Below, one piece after another: positions 1 through 5,294 of a stretch of DNA of 7,553 nucleotides; within the stretch, counting starts at the first letter, position 1, and every line of letters begins with the position of its first letter. Made by a program: the position numbers and the translations under genes. The notes beneath the pieces were generated by a model. That model made no database searches. It was not told where the DNA came from and was given only the letters and a program-made list of their open reading frames with translations. Source of the DNA: Alphaproteobacteria bacterium (GTDB lineage Bacteria > Pseudomonadota > Alphaproteobacteria > ATCC43930 > CGMCC-115725); contig JAFMSA010000188.1 in assembly GCA_017353855.1 (NCBI GenBank), positions 1-7,553 on the forward strand, read 5' to 3'.

Positions 1-790
1 CGAGCAAGCCCTGGGCGCGCTCGCGGGCCCGCTCCAGCCGGCGCGCCGACCGCGCCAGAGCCGCCTGGGCGCCGGCATTGCCGTCGAGCTCGCCGATTGC
101 CTCGTTCAACGTCTCCGCCAGACGTTCGGCGCCCTGCAGCAAGCTGCGCCTGGCGGCAAGGCTGTCCTCCTCGCCGGCCTGCGGAGCCAGACCGTCAAGC
201 TCGGCGAGTTGGTGGCGCAGCAGATCCTCCTCCTCCCGACCGGCGGCCATCAGCCGGGCCGCTTCGTCTTCGCGCCGCCGCGCTTCCCGCCAGTCCTGCC
301 AGGCCTGTGCAAGCGCCGCCGGACCGACATCGTGCGCGGCGAAAGCGTCGAGGATCATTCGGTGATTGACGGGGTCGAGCAACCCGCGCTGCTCGAACTG
401 ACCCTGGATCTCGACGAGGCTGTCGCCGAGCTCGCGCAGCAGCCCCACACTCGCCGGCTCGTCATTGACAAAGGCGCGGCTGCGGCCGTCGACGCCAACG
501 AGCCGGCGCAGCACGATCGCCCCACCGTCGGAATCGAGCCCGGCCTCGCGCAGAACGGCATGCGCCGGATGGTTGCATTCGATCGAGAATTCGGCCGATA
601 CCGCAGCCTGACGCGCCCCGGTCCGCACCAGACCGGCCTCCGCCCGCCTGCCGAGCGCCAAACCCAGCGCATCCAGCAGGATCGACTTGCCGGCGCCGGT
701 CTCCCCCGTCAACACACACAGTCCCGGGCGAAAGGCGAGGTCGAGGCGATCGATCAGGACAACGTCGCGGATGGTCAAGCCAAGCAGCAT
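1..790 (-). CDS. recN: DNA repair protein RecN, N-terminal 263 residues (3' part beyond window)
   Basis: RecN is an SMC-like ATPase of the cytoplasm that acts at double-strand breaks together with the RecA pathway. Reading from the ATG at 790, the N-terminal ATPase half is clear. The Walker A motif GETGAGKS lies at residues 29-36, the RecN-typical GRSRAF at about 102-107, and VEIQGQFEQ at about 126-134, the position of the family's IHGQHEHQ block. From about residue 165 the chain becomes rich in Arg, Glu, Leu and Ala, as expected for the first arm of the coiled coil. The frame stays open to the window edge. Full RecN is about 550-560 residues, so the second coiled-coil arm, signature and Walker B are outside. 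No good Shine-Dalgarno precedes the ATG, so the start rests on homology. The gene is divergent from the msrC-type gene. I found no alphaproteobacterial LexA box (GAAC-N7-GAAC) in the spacer. Confidence 0.95.
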   Translation of the reverse strand, partial: MLLGLTIRDVVLIDRLDLAFRPGLCVLTGETGAGKSILLDALGLALGRRAEAGLVRTGARQAAVSAEFSIECNHPAHAVLREAGLDSDGGAIVLRRLVGVDGRSRAFVNDEPASVGLLRELGDSLVEIQGQFEQRGLLDPVNHRMILDAFAAHDVGPAALAQAWQDWREARRREDEAARLMAAGREEEDLLRHQLAELDGLAPQAGEEDSLAARRSLLQGAERLAETLNEAIGELDGNAGAQAALARSARRLERARERAQGLL

Positions 791-875
791 TGCAAGCCGC
801 AGGTGGTGGCGCTTATCAATGATACAGGCGGCCCGCCCGCCAGACCAGCACCCGGCGCCGAACTCAGGGACCCCG
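791..875. promoter_or_regulatory. Divergent intergenic region between recN and the fRMsr gene
   Basis: These 85 bp must carry, or lie just inside, the promoters of both divergent genes. On the minus strand TATCAT (plus-strand 815-820) is a fair -10 candidate, but no good -35 sits 16-18 bp away. On the plus strand the AGGGA ribosome site occupies the end of the spacer. No strong operator palindrome is visible. The promoter call is inference from gene orientation. Confidence 0.3.
866..870 (+). promoter_or_regulatory. Ribosome binding site deciding the fRMsr start
   Basis: AGGGA lies 5 nt before the GTG at 876. The frame is open far upstream into recN (to 687), and an ATG at 819 is also in frame. 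Only the GTG at 876 has a Shine-Dalgarno site at proper distance and gives the usual family N-terminus, so it is preferred. Confidence 0.6.
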
Positions 876-1373
876 GTGAACGCAAACAAACCGGAACTGT
901 ACCGCATCCTCAAGGAGCAGCTGTCAGCGTTGCTCGCCGGCGAAACGGATCCGCTCGCCAATGCCGCGAACACTGCGGCACTGATCTATCACGGCCTGCC
1001 ACAACTCAACTGGGCCGGATTTTACTTCCGCCGCGGAACTCAGCTTGTGCTGGGTCCCTTTCAAGGCAAGCCTGCCTGCGTGCGCATCCCGATCGGCAAG
1101 GGTGTTTGCGGCATCGCTGCCGAGCGCGCCGAAACCGTGCTCGTCCAGAATGTTCACGATTTCCCGGGCCACATCGCCTGCGACCCCGCCTCGCGCTCCG
1201 AGCTCGTCGTTCCGCTCGTCGAAGCCGGCAACGTGTTGGGCGTACTCGATCTCGACAGCCCGCTTCCCGCGCGTTTCGACAACGCAGACCGCGATGGCTG
1301 CGAGCAACTAATTGCGCTGTTCCTCGTTCGCTCCCGACATTATCCGCGCGATCCGTTCCTGGGCCGATTTTGA
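876..1373 (+). CDS. msrC: Free methionine-(R)-sulfoxide reductase (GAF-domain fRMsr)
   Basis: The predicted 165-residue cytoplasmic protein reduces the R form of free methionine sulfoxide back to methionine, using thioredoxin for recycling, and so defends against oxidative damage. It is essentially one GAF domain. The family blocks are all present: NWAGFYF near residues 45-51, LGPFQGKPACVRIPIGKGVCG at about 59-79, GHIACD at about 98-103, SELVVPL at about 108-114 and GVLDLDSP at about 122-129. The three conserved cysteines are C68, C78 and C102, with the same +10 and +24 spacing as C84, C94 and C118 of the E. coli enzyme, so it should be active. Length matches the family. The last 15 or so residues (after QLIALFL) are Arg/Pro-rich and do not resemble the usual C-terminal helix. 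The start is GTG with AGGGA upstream. Neighbours: divergent recN, and the 61-codon gene 50 nt downstream. Confidence 0.93.
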   Translation: MNANKPELYRILKEQLSALLAGETDPLANAANTAALIYHGLPQLNWAGFYFRRGTQLVLGPFQGKPACVRIPIGKGVCGIAAERAETVLVQNVHDFPGHIACDPASRSELVVPLVEAGNVLGVLDLDSPLPARFDNADRDGCEQLIALFLVRSRHYPRDPFLGRF

Positions 1374-1423
1374 CGAGCACGAAAAGGAGCGTTGATCGGA
1401 TCGGTTTCTACCGGAGGAACCCC

Positions 1424-1609
1424 ATGCGTACGCTGCTCGACGACGCCGAACACTGGTGGGGCCGTGCCGAAGAGACGCGGACCATCGCCGAGCTCACGAG
1501 CGATCAGGAATCGAGACGGATCATGTTCGATATCGCGGAAGGATACGAGCGCCTCGCGGAGCGTGCCGCCAAGCGGGGAGCATCCCGCAGGACGGATACC
1601 CTGCAGTAA
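1424..1609 (+). CDS. Conserved hypothetical small protein (61 aa), alphaproteobacterial type
   Basis: The ATG at 1424 follows a near-perfect Shine-Dalgarno GGAGGAA (1413-1419) with 4 nt spacing, strong evidence that the frame is translated. The 61-residue product begins MRTLLDDAEHWWGRAEETR, has a second conserved-looking block IAEGYERLAERAAKR at about residues 39-53, and ends in a basic tail. I recognise the pattern (HW..RAEE.R..AE......R..M..IA..YE.LA.RA) from many short hypothetical proteins of Hyphomicrobiales and relatives, which often occur as scattered paralogues. The sequence suggests two amphipathic, highly charged helices with no signal peptide, membrane segment or cysteine. The role is unknown. 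It lies 50 nt after the fRMsr stop and could be cotranscribed with it. The WW near residues 11-12 is a little unusual, since related proteins as I recall have HWR. Confidence 0.8.
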   Translation: MRTLLDDAEHWWGRAEETRTIAELTSDQESRRIMFDIAEGYERLAERAAKRGASRRTDTLQ

Positions 1610-2157
1610 CGACTCACCGGAGGCCCCCCGTTATTCGGGCCGCAAACGGCTGATGTCCCGCTAGGCCGTACCCTCCCGGCGTATCAGAGTGCGGGTTCGC
1701 CCCGTGCCGGCGCCACCCCCGCGATTTCCGAATAACAGCTGGCGTCGCCCGCGACACCGGCCCGCCCCGAGCATCCGGGCACCCCCGCCGGAGCGGTTCG
1801 GCAGAAAGTACCCATCGCGGATCTCCGGCGGGAAACCCCACACGCCCGCCCGCACGAAGCGCCTCGTCGCCGCCGTCGACCTCGCCGCAGCCGACATGGA
1901 CGAACTCGCCCCTCGCGCGTGTGTCGGTGACGCCGGCCGCTACCCGGCCGCGGAGGCCGACTCACCGTGCGGTCCCGAGAGCCGCGGAGCGGGGCGCCCC
2001 TCAGAACCCCTTCAGCTCGCGGCGGTTCAGCCCCCTCACCGAGGGTGGTGCAGGCGCGGGCGCACGGCTCACCGAATGGCAAGGGGCAAAGCGTCCCGAC
2101 AATCAGTGTGAGCGCCGCCGCTTCGATCGGCTTCTTCATCGATCAGCCGCATGCGGG
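1610..2157. other. Unassigned stretch of 548 bp with no recognisable gene
   Basis: This very G+C-rich stretch holds overlapping open frames on both strands, and none resembles a family I know. The longest on the minus strand (2139 to 1684, 151 codons) starts 18 nt after the VOC stop with MKKPIEAAALTLIVG, which could pass for a signal peptide. Its remainder is Arg/Gly-rich like a shadow frame, and it has no Shine-Dalgarno site. Protein-like composition shifts between frames on the minus strand (one frame near 1900-1850, another near 1850-1790), which could mean a decayed gene or chance. Small repeats seen: 9-bp inverted repeat GTTATTCGG/CCGAATAAC (1630-1638, 1728-1736), direct repeat CCGGCCGC twice (1933-1940, 1944-1951), direct repeat GCCGCGGAG (1947-1955, 1981-1989) and palindrome GGGGCGCCCC (1991-2000). 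No terminator-like hairpin with a T-tract was found. Confidence 0.4.
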
Positions 2158-3081
2158 TCATCGCACCTCAACCAATTCCAAAGCCTCGCGGCTCGGACCC
2201 TCGATCATCACCGCGCGAGTATCGCCCAACCGATAGGGGCCCTCGAGAAAGGTGACACCCTCGCCGCGTAATTTCTCGACCCACGCGTCGAGGTCGCCGA
2301 CACTGAGCGCGACGTGGTCCTGCAATTGGCCGCGTGAGCTGACAAGCGGCGTGTCGCTCTGGTTCGCGTACCAGATCAGCGCGACATCGCCGAACTCGAC
2401 GCCAGCTCGGGGCGAGCGGAACATTCCTTCCCGATTGAGTGCCGGCCAGGTGCGGTCCGGACCGCGGGGCACCCCGCAGTCGGCCTCGGTCACCGCCGCA
2501 CCGCTCCAGCCCGAGCGCGGCCGCGCGTTCAAATGCTTCTCGTACCAGAGCTGCGCGCAAAGCGGGTGCTCCTGGTAGAGGTGCACGTGGTTGAAGCGCT
2601 CGGCCGGGTGATCCCCCGCATATTCGACGAGCGCGTCGTCGGGGCCCCTCATATACGCAAATCCGCCGCCGCCCGCCGGCCGGGTGCCCTTCTCGCGGGC
2701 CTCGGCGATCTGATCCCGCGTCAGCCCGAGCACGCCGCCCTGGCCCGGCCAAGTGTCGCTGCTGATCAGAACCGCAGCACCTTCATCGCTCGTGTAGAGC
2801 GGCAGGAGCTCGACCTCGGGCCGCGTCTTGTAGGCTTCGAGACTGCGGCGCGAATGCGTGACATGCCAGCCGAAGTGCCAGATCGCGCTCTGCGGCTCGC
2901 GCGTCGGCGGTCTGTCGACCTTCGTGAACAGCACCATGACGTCATTAGGCGATTTGAGCGCCGGAAAACCGCCCCAGAGGCCTCTTGCGGTGCTCGCAAA
3001 CTGCCGCGCGTAGAACCCGAGCGCGGCGTCGGGATCGGCCGAATTGAGGTGCAAATGATGAAATTTCGGGGTCGGCAGCAT
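2158..3081 (-). CDS. Two-domain VOC family protein (glyoxalase / extradiol dioxygenase fold)
   Basis: The 307-residue soluble protein is built from two VOC domains, each of two beta-alpha-beta-beta-beta modules. Domain 1 spans about residues 5-155 and opens with KFHHLHLN; domain 2 spans about 162-305 and opens with RFNHVHLY. Candidate metal ligands follow the VOC pattern in both halves: H9, H69 and E153 in domain 1, and H165, H256 and E302 in domain 2. Length and architecture match type I extradiol ring-cleavage dioxygenases (about 290-310 aa) and related glyoxalase-like proteins. In classical dioxygenases only the second domain binds iron, so the exact reaction cannot be named. The ATG at 3081 has AAGGA 9 nt upstream (plus-strand 3091-3095). 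It diverges from an aromatic-acid-type transporter, which favours a role in small organic or aromatic substrate turnover, by inference. No truncation is seen. A plain glyoxalase or resistance protein remains possible. Confidence 0.9.
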   Translation of the reverse strand: MLPTPKFHHLHLNSADPDAALGFYARQFASTARGLWGGFPALKSPNDVMVLFTKVDRPPTREPQSAIWHFGWHVTHSRRSLEAYKTRPEVELLPLYTSDEGAAVLISSDTWPGQGGVLGLTRDQIAEAREKGTRPAGGGGFAYMRGPDDALVEYAGDHPAERFNHVHLYQEHPLCAQLWYEKHLNARPRSGWSGAAVTEADCGVPRGPDRTWPALNREGMFRSPRAGVEFGDVALIWYANQSDTPLVSSRGQLQDHVALSVGDLDAWVEKLRGEGVTFLEGPYRLGDTRAVMIEGPSREALELVEVR

Positions 3082-3110
3082 CTCGGTATATCCTTGGGAC
3101 GAGTTCGTCT

Positions 3111-3138
3111 ACTATGTCCTGTGCGCGCCGAAAAGCAA
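3111..3138 (-). promoter_or_regulatory. Candidate sigma-70-type promoter for the VOC gene
   Basis: On the minus strand, TTGCTT (plus-strand 3133-3138) and CATAGT (plus-strand 3111-3116) are separated by 16 bp and lie about 30 bp upstream of the VOC start. Each hexamer matches the consensus at four of six positions. Placement is right, but matches of this quality arise by chance. Confidence 0.35.
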
Positions 3139-3239
3139 CGCGCAGAGATCGGCTCGGATTTCTTCCGTGGCGATCTCGCGGCGGGCTTCCCGGCCAAGCC
3201 GCGAGCGCGGCAAGCGCCTGGTCCGAACGGTCGCGTTCG

Positions 3240-3410
3240 ATGAGGACGACATCGGGGGTGATCACGCCCTGGTCCGCCCCGGAAGCGGGGGTCCGAGTGA
3301 TCGCCGAGTTCCCCGGCACCGGGAACAAGGGCAACGCCATTCCCGAGGCTTGCACGCAGCAGCAGTGGTCGAGCTTCATCAACAACAATGGCTGCCGCAA
3401 CTGCCATTAA
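3240..3410 (+). CDS. Short coding-like ORF (56 codons) ending in a CXXCH motif; possible gene remnant
   Basis: From the ATG at 3240 the frame ends in NNNGCRNCH directly before the stop, with C52, C55 and H56 forming a c-type haem attachment motif CXXCH. Third codon positions from about 3261 to the stop are almost all G or C, much stronger bias than in the flanks, which argues that this strand and frame was or is coding. The stretch QQWSSFINNNGCRNCH resembles the N-terminal haem region of class I cytochromes c, where a fold of 70 or more residues should follow the haem site. Here translation stops at once, and no cytochrome-like continuation is evident in the other frames. No Shine-Dalgarno site precedes the ATG and no signal peptide is seen. 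Most likely this is a remnant or a mis-started short protein. No function is assigned. Confidence 0.3.
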   Translation: MRTTSGVITPWSAPEAGVRVIAEFPGTGNKGNAIPEACTQQQWSSFINNNGCRNCH

Positions 3411-3478
3411 TCGGGAATTACGCGACGCTGCCAATGGCGCCGATGCGGGCCAGCCGGCCGGCCCCGCCAAGCCACGCG

Positions 3479-3503
3479 GATCGCGTCCCGCATGTACGCG
3501 ATC
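3479..3503. repeat. Perfect 8-bp inverted repeat with 9-bp spacer
   Basis: GATCGCGT (3479-3486) and ACGCGATC (3496-3503) are exact reverse complements separated by 9 bp. The left and right flanks also form an imperfect direct repeat, CACGCGGATCGC near 3473 and CACGCGGTCGC near 3503. The form suits a dimeric regulator or a small hairpin. Confidence 0.6.
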
Positions 3504-3604
3504 ACGCGGTCGCCTGCCGGCGCTCGGTCCGGGCTCCGAACTCACTCACCTGCAGCGCCGGCGCTCAGCCGTCCCCGGCTATTTCGAGAGGGAGGATCCG
3601 TCGA

Positions 3605-3618
3605 TACGCGATCGCGTA
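3605..3618. repeat. Perfect 14-bp palindrome TACGCGATCGCGTA
   Basis: The 14-bp sequence equals its own reverse complement and lies 99 bp before the MFS start. It is the most symmetrical member of the half-site cluster and the best single operator candidate. Confidence 0.6.
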
Positions 3619-3707
3619 AGAGTTGCCCACGGCCTATACGATGACGCGATCGGGGCTTGCGCCGTCGCGGTCGAACATGTCAAACGGGTCGTCAGAGAAA
3701 AGCCGGG

Positions 3708-3714
3708 GGAGGGA
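3708..3714 (+). promoter_or_regulatory. Ribosome binding site deciding the MFS start
   Basis: GGAGGGA sits just upstream of the GTG at 3718 (6 nt from the GGAG core). The same frame is open back to an ATG at 3388. Only the GTG gives a ribosome site and an N-terminus of normal length for the family. Confidence 0.65.
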
Positions 3715-3717
3715 ACG

Positions 3718-5055
3718 GTGGCGGAAGCGCAAATATCGGCCACCGAGGCTGCGTTGGAGAACCAGTCTATCGGTGGGCTGCAGATCCGCGTCGCGGCGTT
3801 GTGCACGCTGATCCAGATCTGCGACGCCTACGATGTGAACGCGATCGCAGTGACCGTGCCGCCGCTGACGCATGCCTGGAACATCCCTGGTCCAGCCTTT
3901 ACGCAGGTTTTCGTGTGGTCGAACATCGGCATCCTGGTGGGTGCACTGTCGGCCGGACCGATCGGCGATCACTTCGGCCGCCGGCCGCTTCTGCTGTTGA
4001 GCGTCGCGCTCTACGGACTGGCTTCGCTATTGACGGGGTTTGTCGGCTCCCTGCCCATGCTGGCCGTCATGCGCTTTCTTACCGGACTGGGAATTGGCGG
4101 TGCGTTTCCGGGGGCGGCGAGCTTGACCGGCGACTACGCACCGCAGCGCCGACGCGCCACGATGATCATGGTCTCCTTCACCGGTGCGCCATTGGGCGGT
4201 TTCTTGTGCGGGCAGGCGGCGGGTCTGTTGCTCCCCAAATTCGGCTGGCCGGGCGTGTTCGTCTTAGGCGGCATAGTCCCGCTCGCAATGTTGCCGGTGC
4301 TCTGGGCGTGGCTGCCGGAGTCGCCGCGCTTTCTCGTAGCCAAAGCCGATCTCTCGCCGCGTCAGACCGCGCTGTTGCGCCGGCTGGGCATTGCCCCGGG
4401 CCAGAGCGGCGCCGGCCAAGTCGACATCGCCCGCGGCAACCCGGTCAAGATGCTGTTCGGCGAGGGCTACGCGCTGCAGACCGTCCTGCTGTGGGTGATA
4501 TTCTTCTGCAGCCTTTTGAACCTGTTCCTGTTCGCCTACTGGCTGCCCGAGGTCCTGCATCTGACCGGCATGACACCACCGCAGGCTGCGCGCGCTTCGA
4601 GCTTCCGCGAATTAGGCGCCGTGTTCGCGGTGCTCTACCTCGGCCTGTTGATCGATCGCTTCGGGCCGGAGCGCGCCCTGGCGACGCATTACGCCGCCGG
4701 TATCCTGTTCATCTCCGGCATCGCGCTTGTCTGGATGCCGTATTTGATGCTGGTCTGTGCGATCTTTTTTGCCGGGATGACAATCGTCGGCAGCCAGACC
4801 GGCGCCAACGCCGCCTGCGGCAAGCTCTATCCGGCGCGTATGCGGGCCAGCGGTCTCGGCTGGGCGCTCGGGATCGGCCGTCTGGGCGGCGTCGCCGGGC
4901 CGGCGCTCGGGGGGTATCTGCTGGCGCTGGGTCTGCGTCCGCCGATGATCTTTCTGAGCGCCTGCGCTTTCATGCTGGTCGCCGCGGGGGCAACGGCGCT
5001 GCTCGGCCTGCGCCACCGGGCGGCACGGGTGGTGGACGCGAAATTAGCGACATGA
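3718..5055 (+). CDS. MFS transporter, aromatic acid:H+ symporter (AAHS)-like
   Basis: The 445-residue inner-membrane protein should have 12 membrane helices and belongs to the major facilitator superfamily. It most resembles the AAHS group (PcaK, BenK, MhpT type), which imports aromatic acids with protons. Supporting features: the acidic TM1 motif at D36-A-Y-D39, where AAHS proteins usually read DGxD; motif A GPIGDHFGRRP at about 80-90; RFLTGLGIGGAFPG at about 119-132; a second motif A-like loop LIDRFGPERA at 311-320; and the C-half block YPARMRASGLGWALGIGRLG at 371-390. Length is normal for the family when started at GTG 3718, with about 25 residues before TM1. Glycine of the DGxD motif is replaced by alanine and the usual arginine of motif A by H85, so substrate preference may differ. 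It diverges from the VOC gene and has an operator-like array upstream. The exact substrate is unknown. Confidence 0.93.
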   Translation: MAEAQISATEAALENQSIGGLQIRVAALCTLIQICDAYDVNAIAVTVPPLTHAWNIPGPAFTQVFVWSNIGILVGALSAGPIGDHFGRRPLLLLSVALYGLASLLTGFVGSLPMLAVMRFLTGLGIGGAFPGAASLTGDYAPQRRRATMIMVSFTGAPLGGFLCGQAAGLLLPKFGWPGVFVLGGIVPLAMLPVLWAWLPESPRFLVAKADLSPRQTALLRRLGIAPGQSGAGQVDIARGNPVKMLFGEGYALQTVLLWVIFFCSLLNLFLFAYWLPEVLHLTGMTPPQAARASSFRELGAVFAVLYLGLLIDRFGPERALATHYAAGILFISGIALVWMPYLMLVCAIFFAGMTIVGSQTGANAACGKLYPARMRASGLGWALGIGRLGGVAGPALGGYLLALGLRPPMIFLSACAFMLVAAGATALLGLRHRAARVVDAKLAT

Positions 5056-5117
5056 ACGCCCGTATCGAGCCCCTTCTGTGGACGATTTGGGGGATAGAGT
5101 CGCTATTCTGGGGGTAA
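5052..5117 (+). CDS. Candidate 21-residue Trp-rich micropeptide, ATGA-overlapped with the MFS gene
   Basis: The ATG at 5052 overlaps the MFS stop TGA (5053-5055) as ATGA, the classic arrangement for translational coupling. The frame runs 21 codons. Its core LLWTIWGIESLFWG (residues 8-21) is hydrophobic and has three tryptophans (codons at 5079, 5088 and 5109). Third positions are mostly G or C. A hairpin begins 17 nt after the stop, so the transcript could end right behind it. It could be a small membrane peptide accompanying the transporter. A frame this short also arises easily by chance, and no homologue is known to me. Confidence 0.3.
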   Translation: MNARIEPLLWTIWGIESLFWG

Positions 5118-5134
5118 GCCTGTGGGCAACGATT

Positions 5135-5150
5135 CCGGCGCTTGCGCCGG
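5135..5150 (+). terminator. Hairpin downstream of the MFS gene, weak terminator candidate
   Basis: CCGGCGC and GCGCCGG form a perfect 7-bp inverted repeat around TT (6 bp with a 4-nt loop in practice). It lies 17 nt after the micro-ORF stop and 79 nt after the MFS stop. No T-tract follows, so intrinsic termination would be weak; it may instead protect the 3' end. Confidence 0.4.
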
Positions 5151-5261
5151 TCACTGCGGGCAGTAAGCTGAGCGCGTGGTTGACACGGACGGACTGGAGA
5201 CCGTGGCCGAGCGGATCGGCGGGCCAAATTTGGGGGAAATTCGGAGCCTTCAAACCACTTC

Positions 5262-5287
5262 AGGGGCGGTCCCGGCGGACCGCCCCT
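5262..5287. terminator. Strong bidirectional terminator between convergent MFS and ABC operons
   Basis: AGGGGCGGTCC (5262-5272) and GGACCGCCCCT (5277-5287) form a perfect 11-bp G+C-rich stem with a CGGC loop. On the plus strand it is followed by TTCTCTGTT, a modest U-rich tail; on the minus strand the tail is poor. It lies 7 nt beyond the permease stop and between converging genes, exactly where a shared terminator is expected. Confidence 0.75.
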
Positions 5288-5294
5288 TCTCTGT

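Larger units (their letters stand above)
3479..3651. promoter_or_regulatory. Operator-like array of ACGCGATC / GATCGCGT half sites upstream of the MFS gene
   Basis: The 8-mer ACGCGATC or its complement GATCGCGT occurs five times in 173 bp: GATCGCGT at 3479-3486, ACGCGATC at 3496-3503, 3606-3613 and 3644-3651, and GATCGCGT at 3611-3618 (overlapping within a palindrome). Elsewhere in the window I found it twice, both inside genes (about 3839 and 5964). Centres of the last two sites are 38 bp apart. They end 67 bp before the MFS start, a normal place for operators or activator sites. No regulator gene is present in the window, so the binding protein is unknown. The regulatory role is inference from position, symmetry and enrichment. 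Confidence 0.45.
3082..3717. other. 636-bp divergent intergenic region between VOC gene and MFS gene
   Basis: The region is long for a spacer. From left to right it holds the VOC ribosome site and a candidate promoter (to 3138), an unresolved part (3139-3239), a short coding-like fragment ending in CXXCH (3240-3410), the ACGCGATC repeat cluster (3479-3651) and the ribosome site of the MFS gene (3708-3714). The MFS frame is open through 3388-3717, but the conceptual N-terminal extension resembles no transporter and has weaker third-position G/C bias than the gene body, so I treat it as noncoding. A 40-codon frame from GTG 3121 ends by ATGA overlap with the CXXCH fragment. On the minus strand a 46-codon frame (3252-3112) has no ribosome site. 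The spacer may contain remnants of a lost gene. Confidence 0.4.

Noticed and set aside
791..900. LexA-type SOS box upstream of recN
   Set aside because: GAAC occurs at 860, 878 and 894, but the spacings (18 and 16) do not match the alphaproteobacterial GAAC-N7-GAAC box, and no CTG-N10-CAG is present.
209..1609. 466-codon plus-strand open frame spanning recN, the fRMsr gene and the small gene
   Set aside because: It runs antisense to clear RecN coding and through fRMsr in the wrong frame. Only its last 61 codons, with their own ribosome site, are real.
2147..2156. Palindrome CCGCATGCGG just after the VOC stop as a terminator
   Set aside because: The stem is too short once a loop is allowed, and no T-tract follows on the minus strand.
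3112..3252. 46-codon minus-strand frame upstream of the VOC gene
   Set aside because: No ribosome site, no recognisable similarity, and it overlaps the better VOC promoter candidate.
3388..3717. 110-codon N-terminal extension of the MFS transporter
   Set aside because: No ribosome site at 3388, no resemblance to transporter N-termini, and it would run through the operator-like repeats. GTG 3718 with GGAGGGA fits the family length.
3657..5117. 486-codon plus-strand frame overlapping the MFS gene
   Set aside because: Arg/Gly-rich shadow frame of the transporter. Only its final 22 codons (ATG 5052) are kept, as a micro-ORF candidate.
5052..5150. Trp-rich leader peptide plus hairpin resembling a transcription attenuator
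   Set aside because: No plus-strand gene lies downstream for it to control; the next genes are convergent.
5180..5208. Perfect -35 hexamer TTGACA at 5180-5185
   Set aside because: No acceptable -10 lies 16-18 bp downstream and no plus-strand gene follows.
5195..5260. tRNA-like 5' part (GGAGACC, then GTGGCCGAGCGG as in Ser/Leu tRNA D-arms)
   Set aside because: No valid anticodon arm, T-arm or matching acceptor 3' strand follows; treated as chance similarity.
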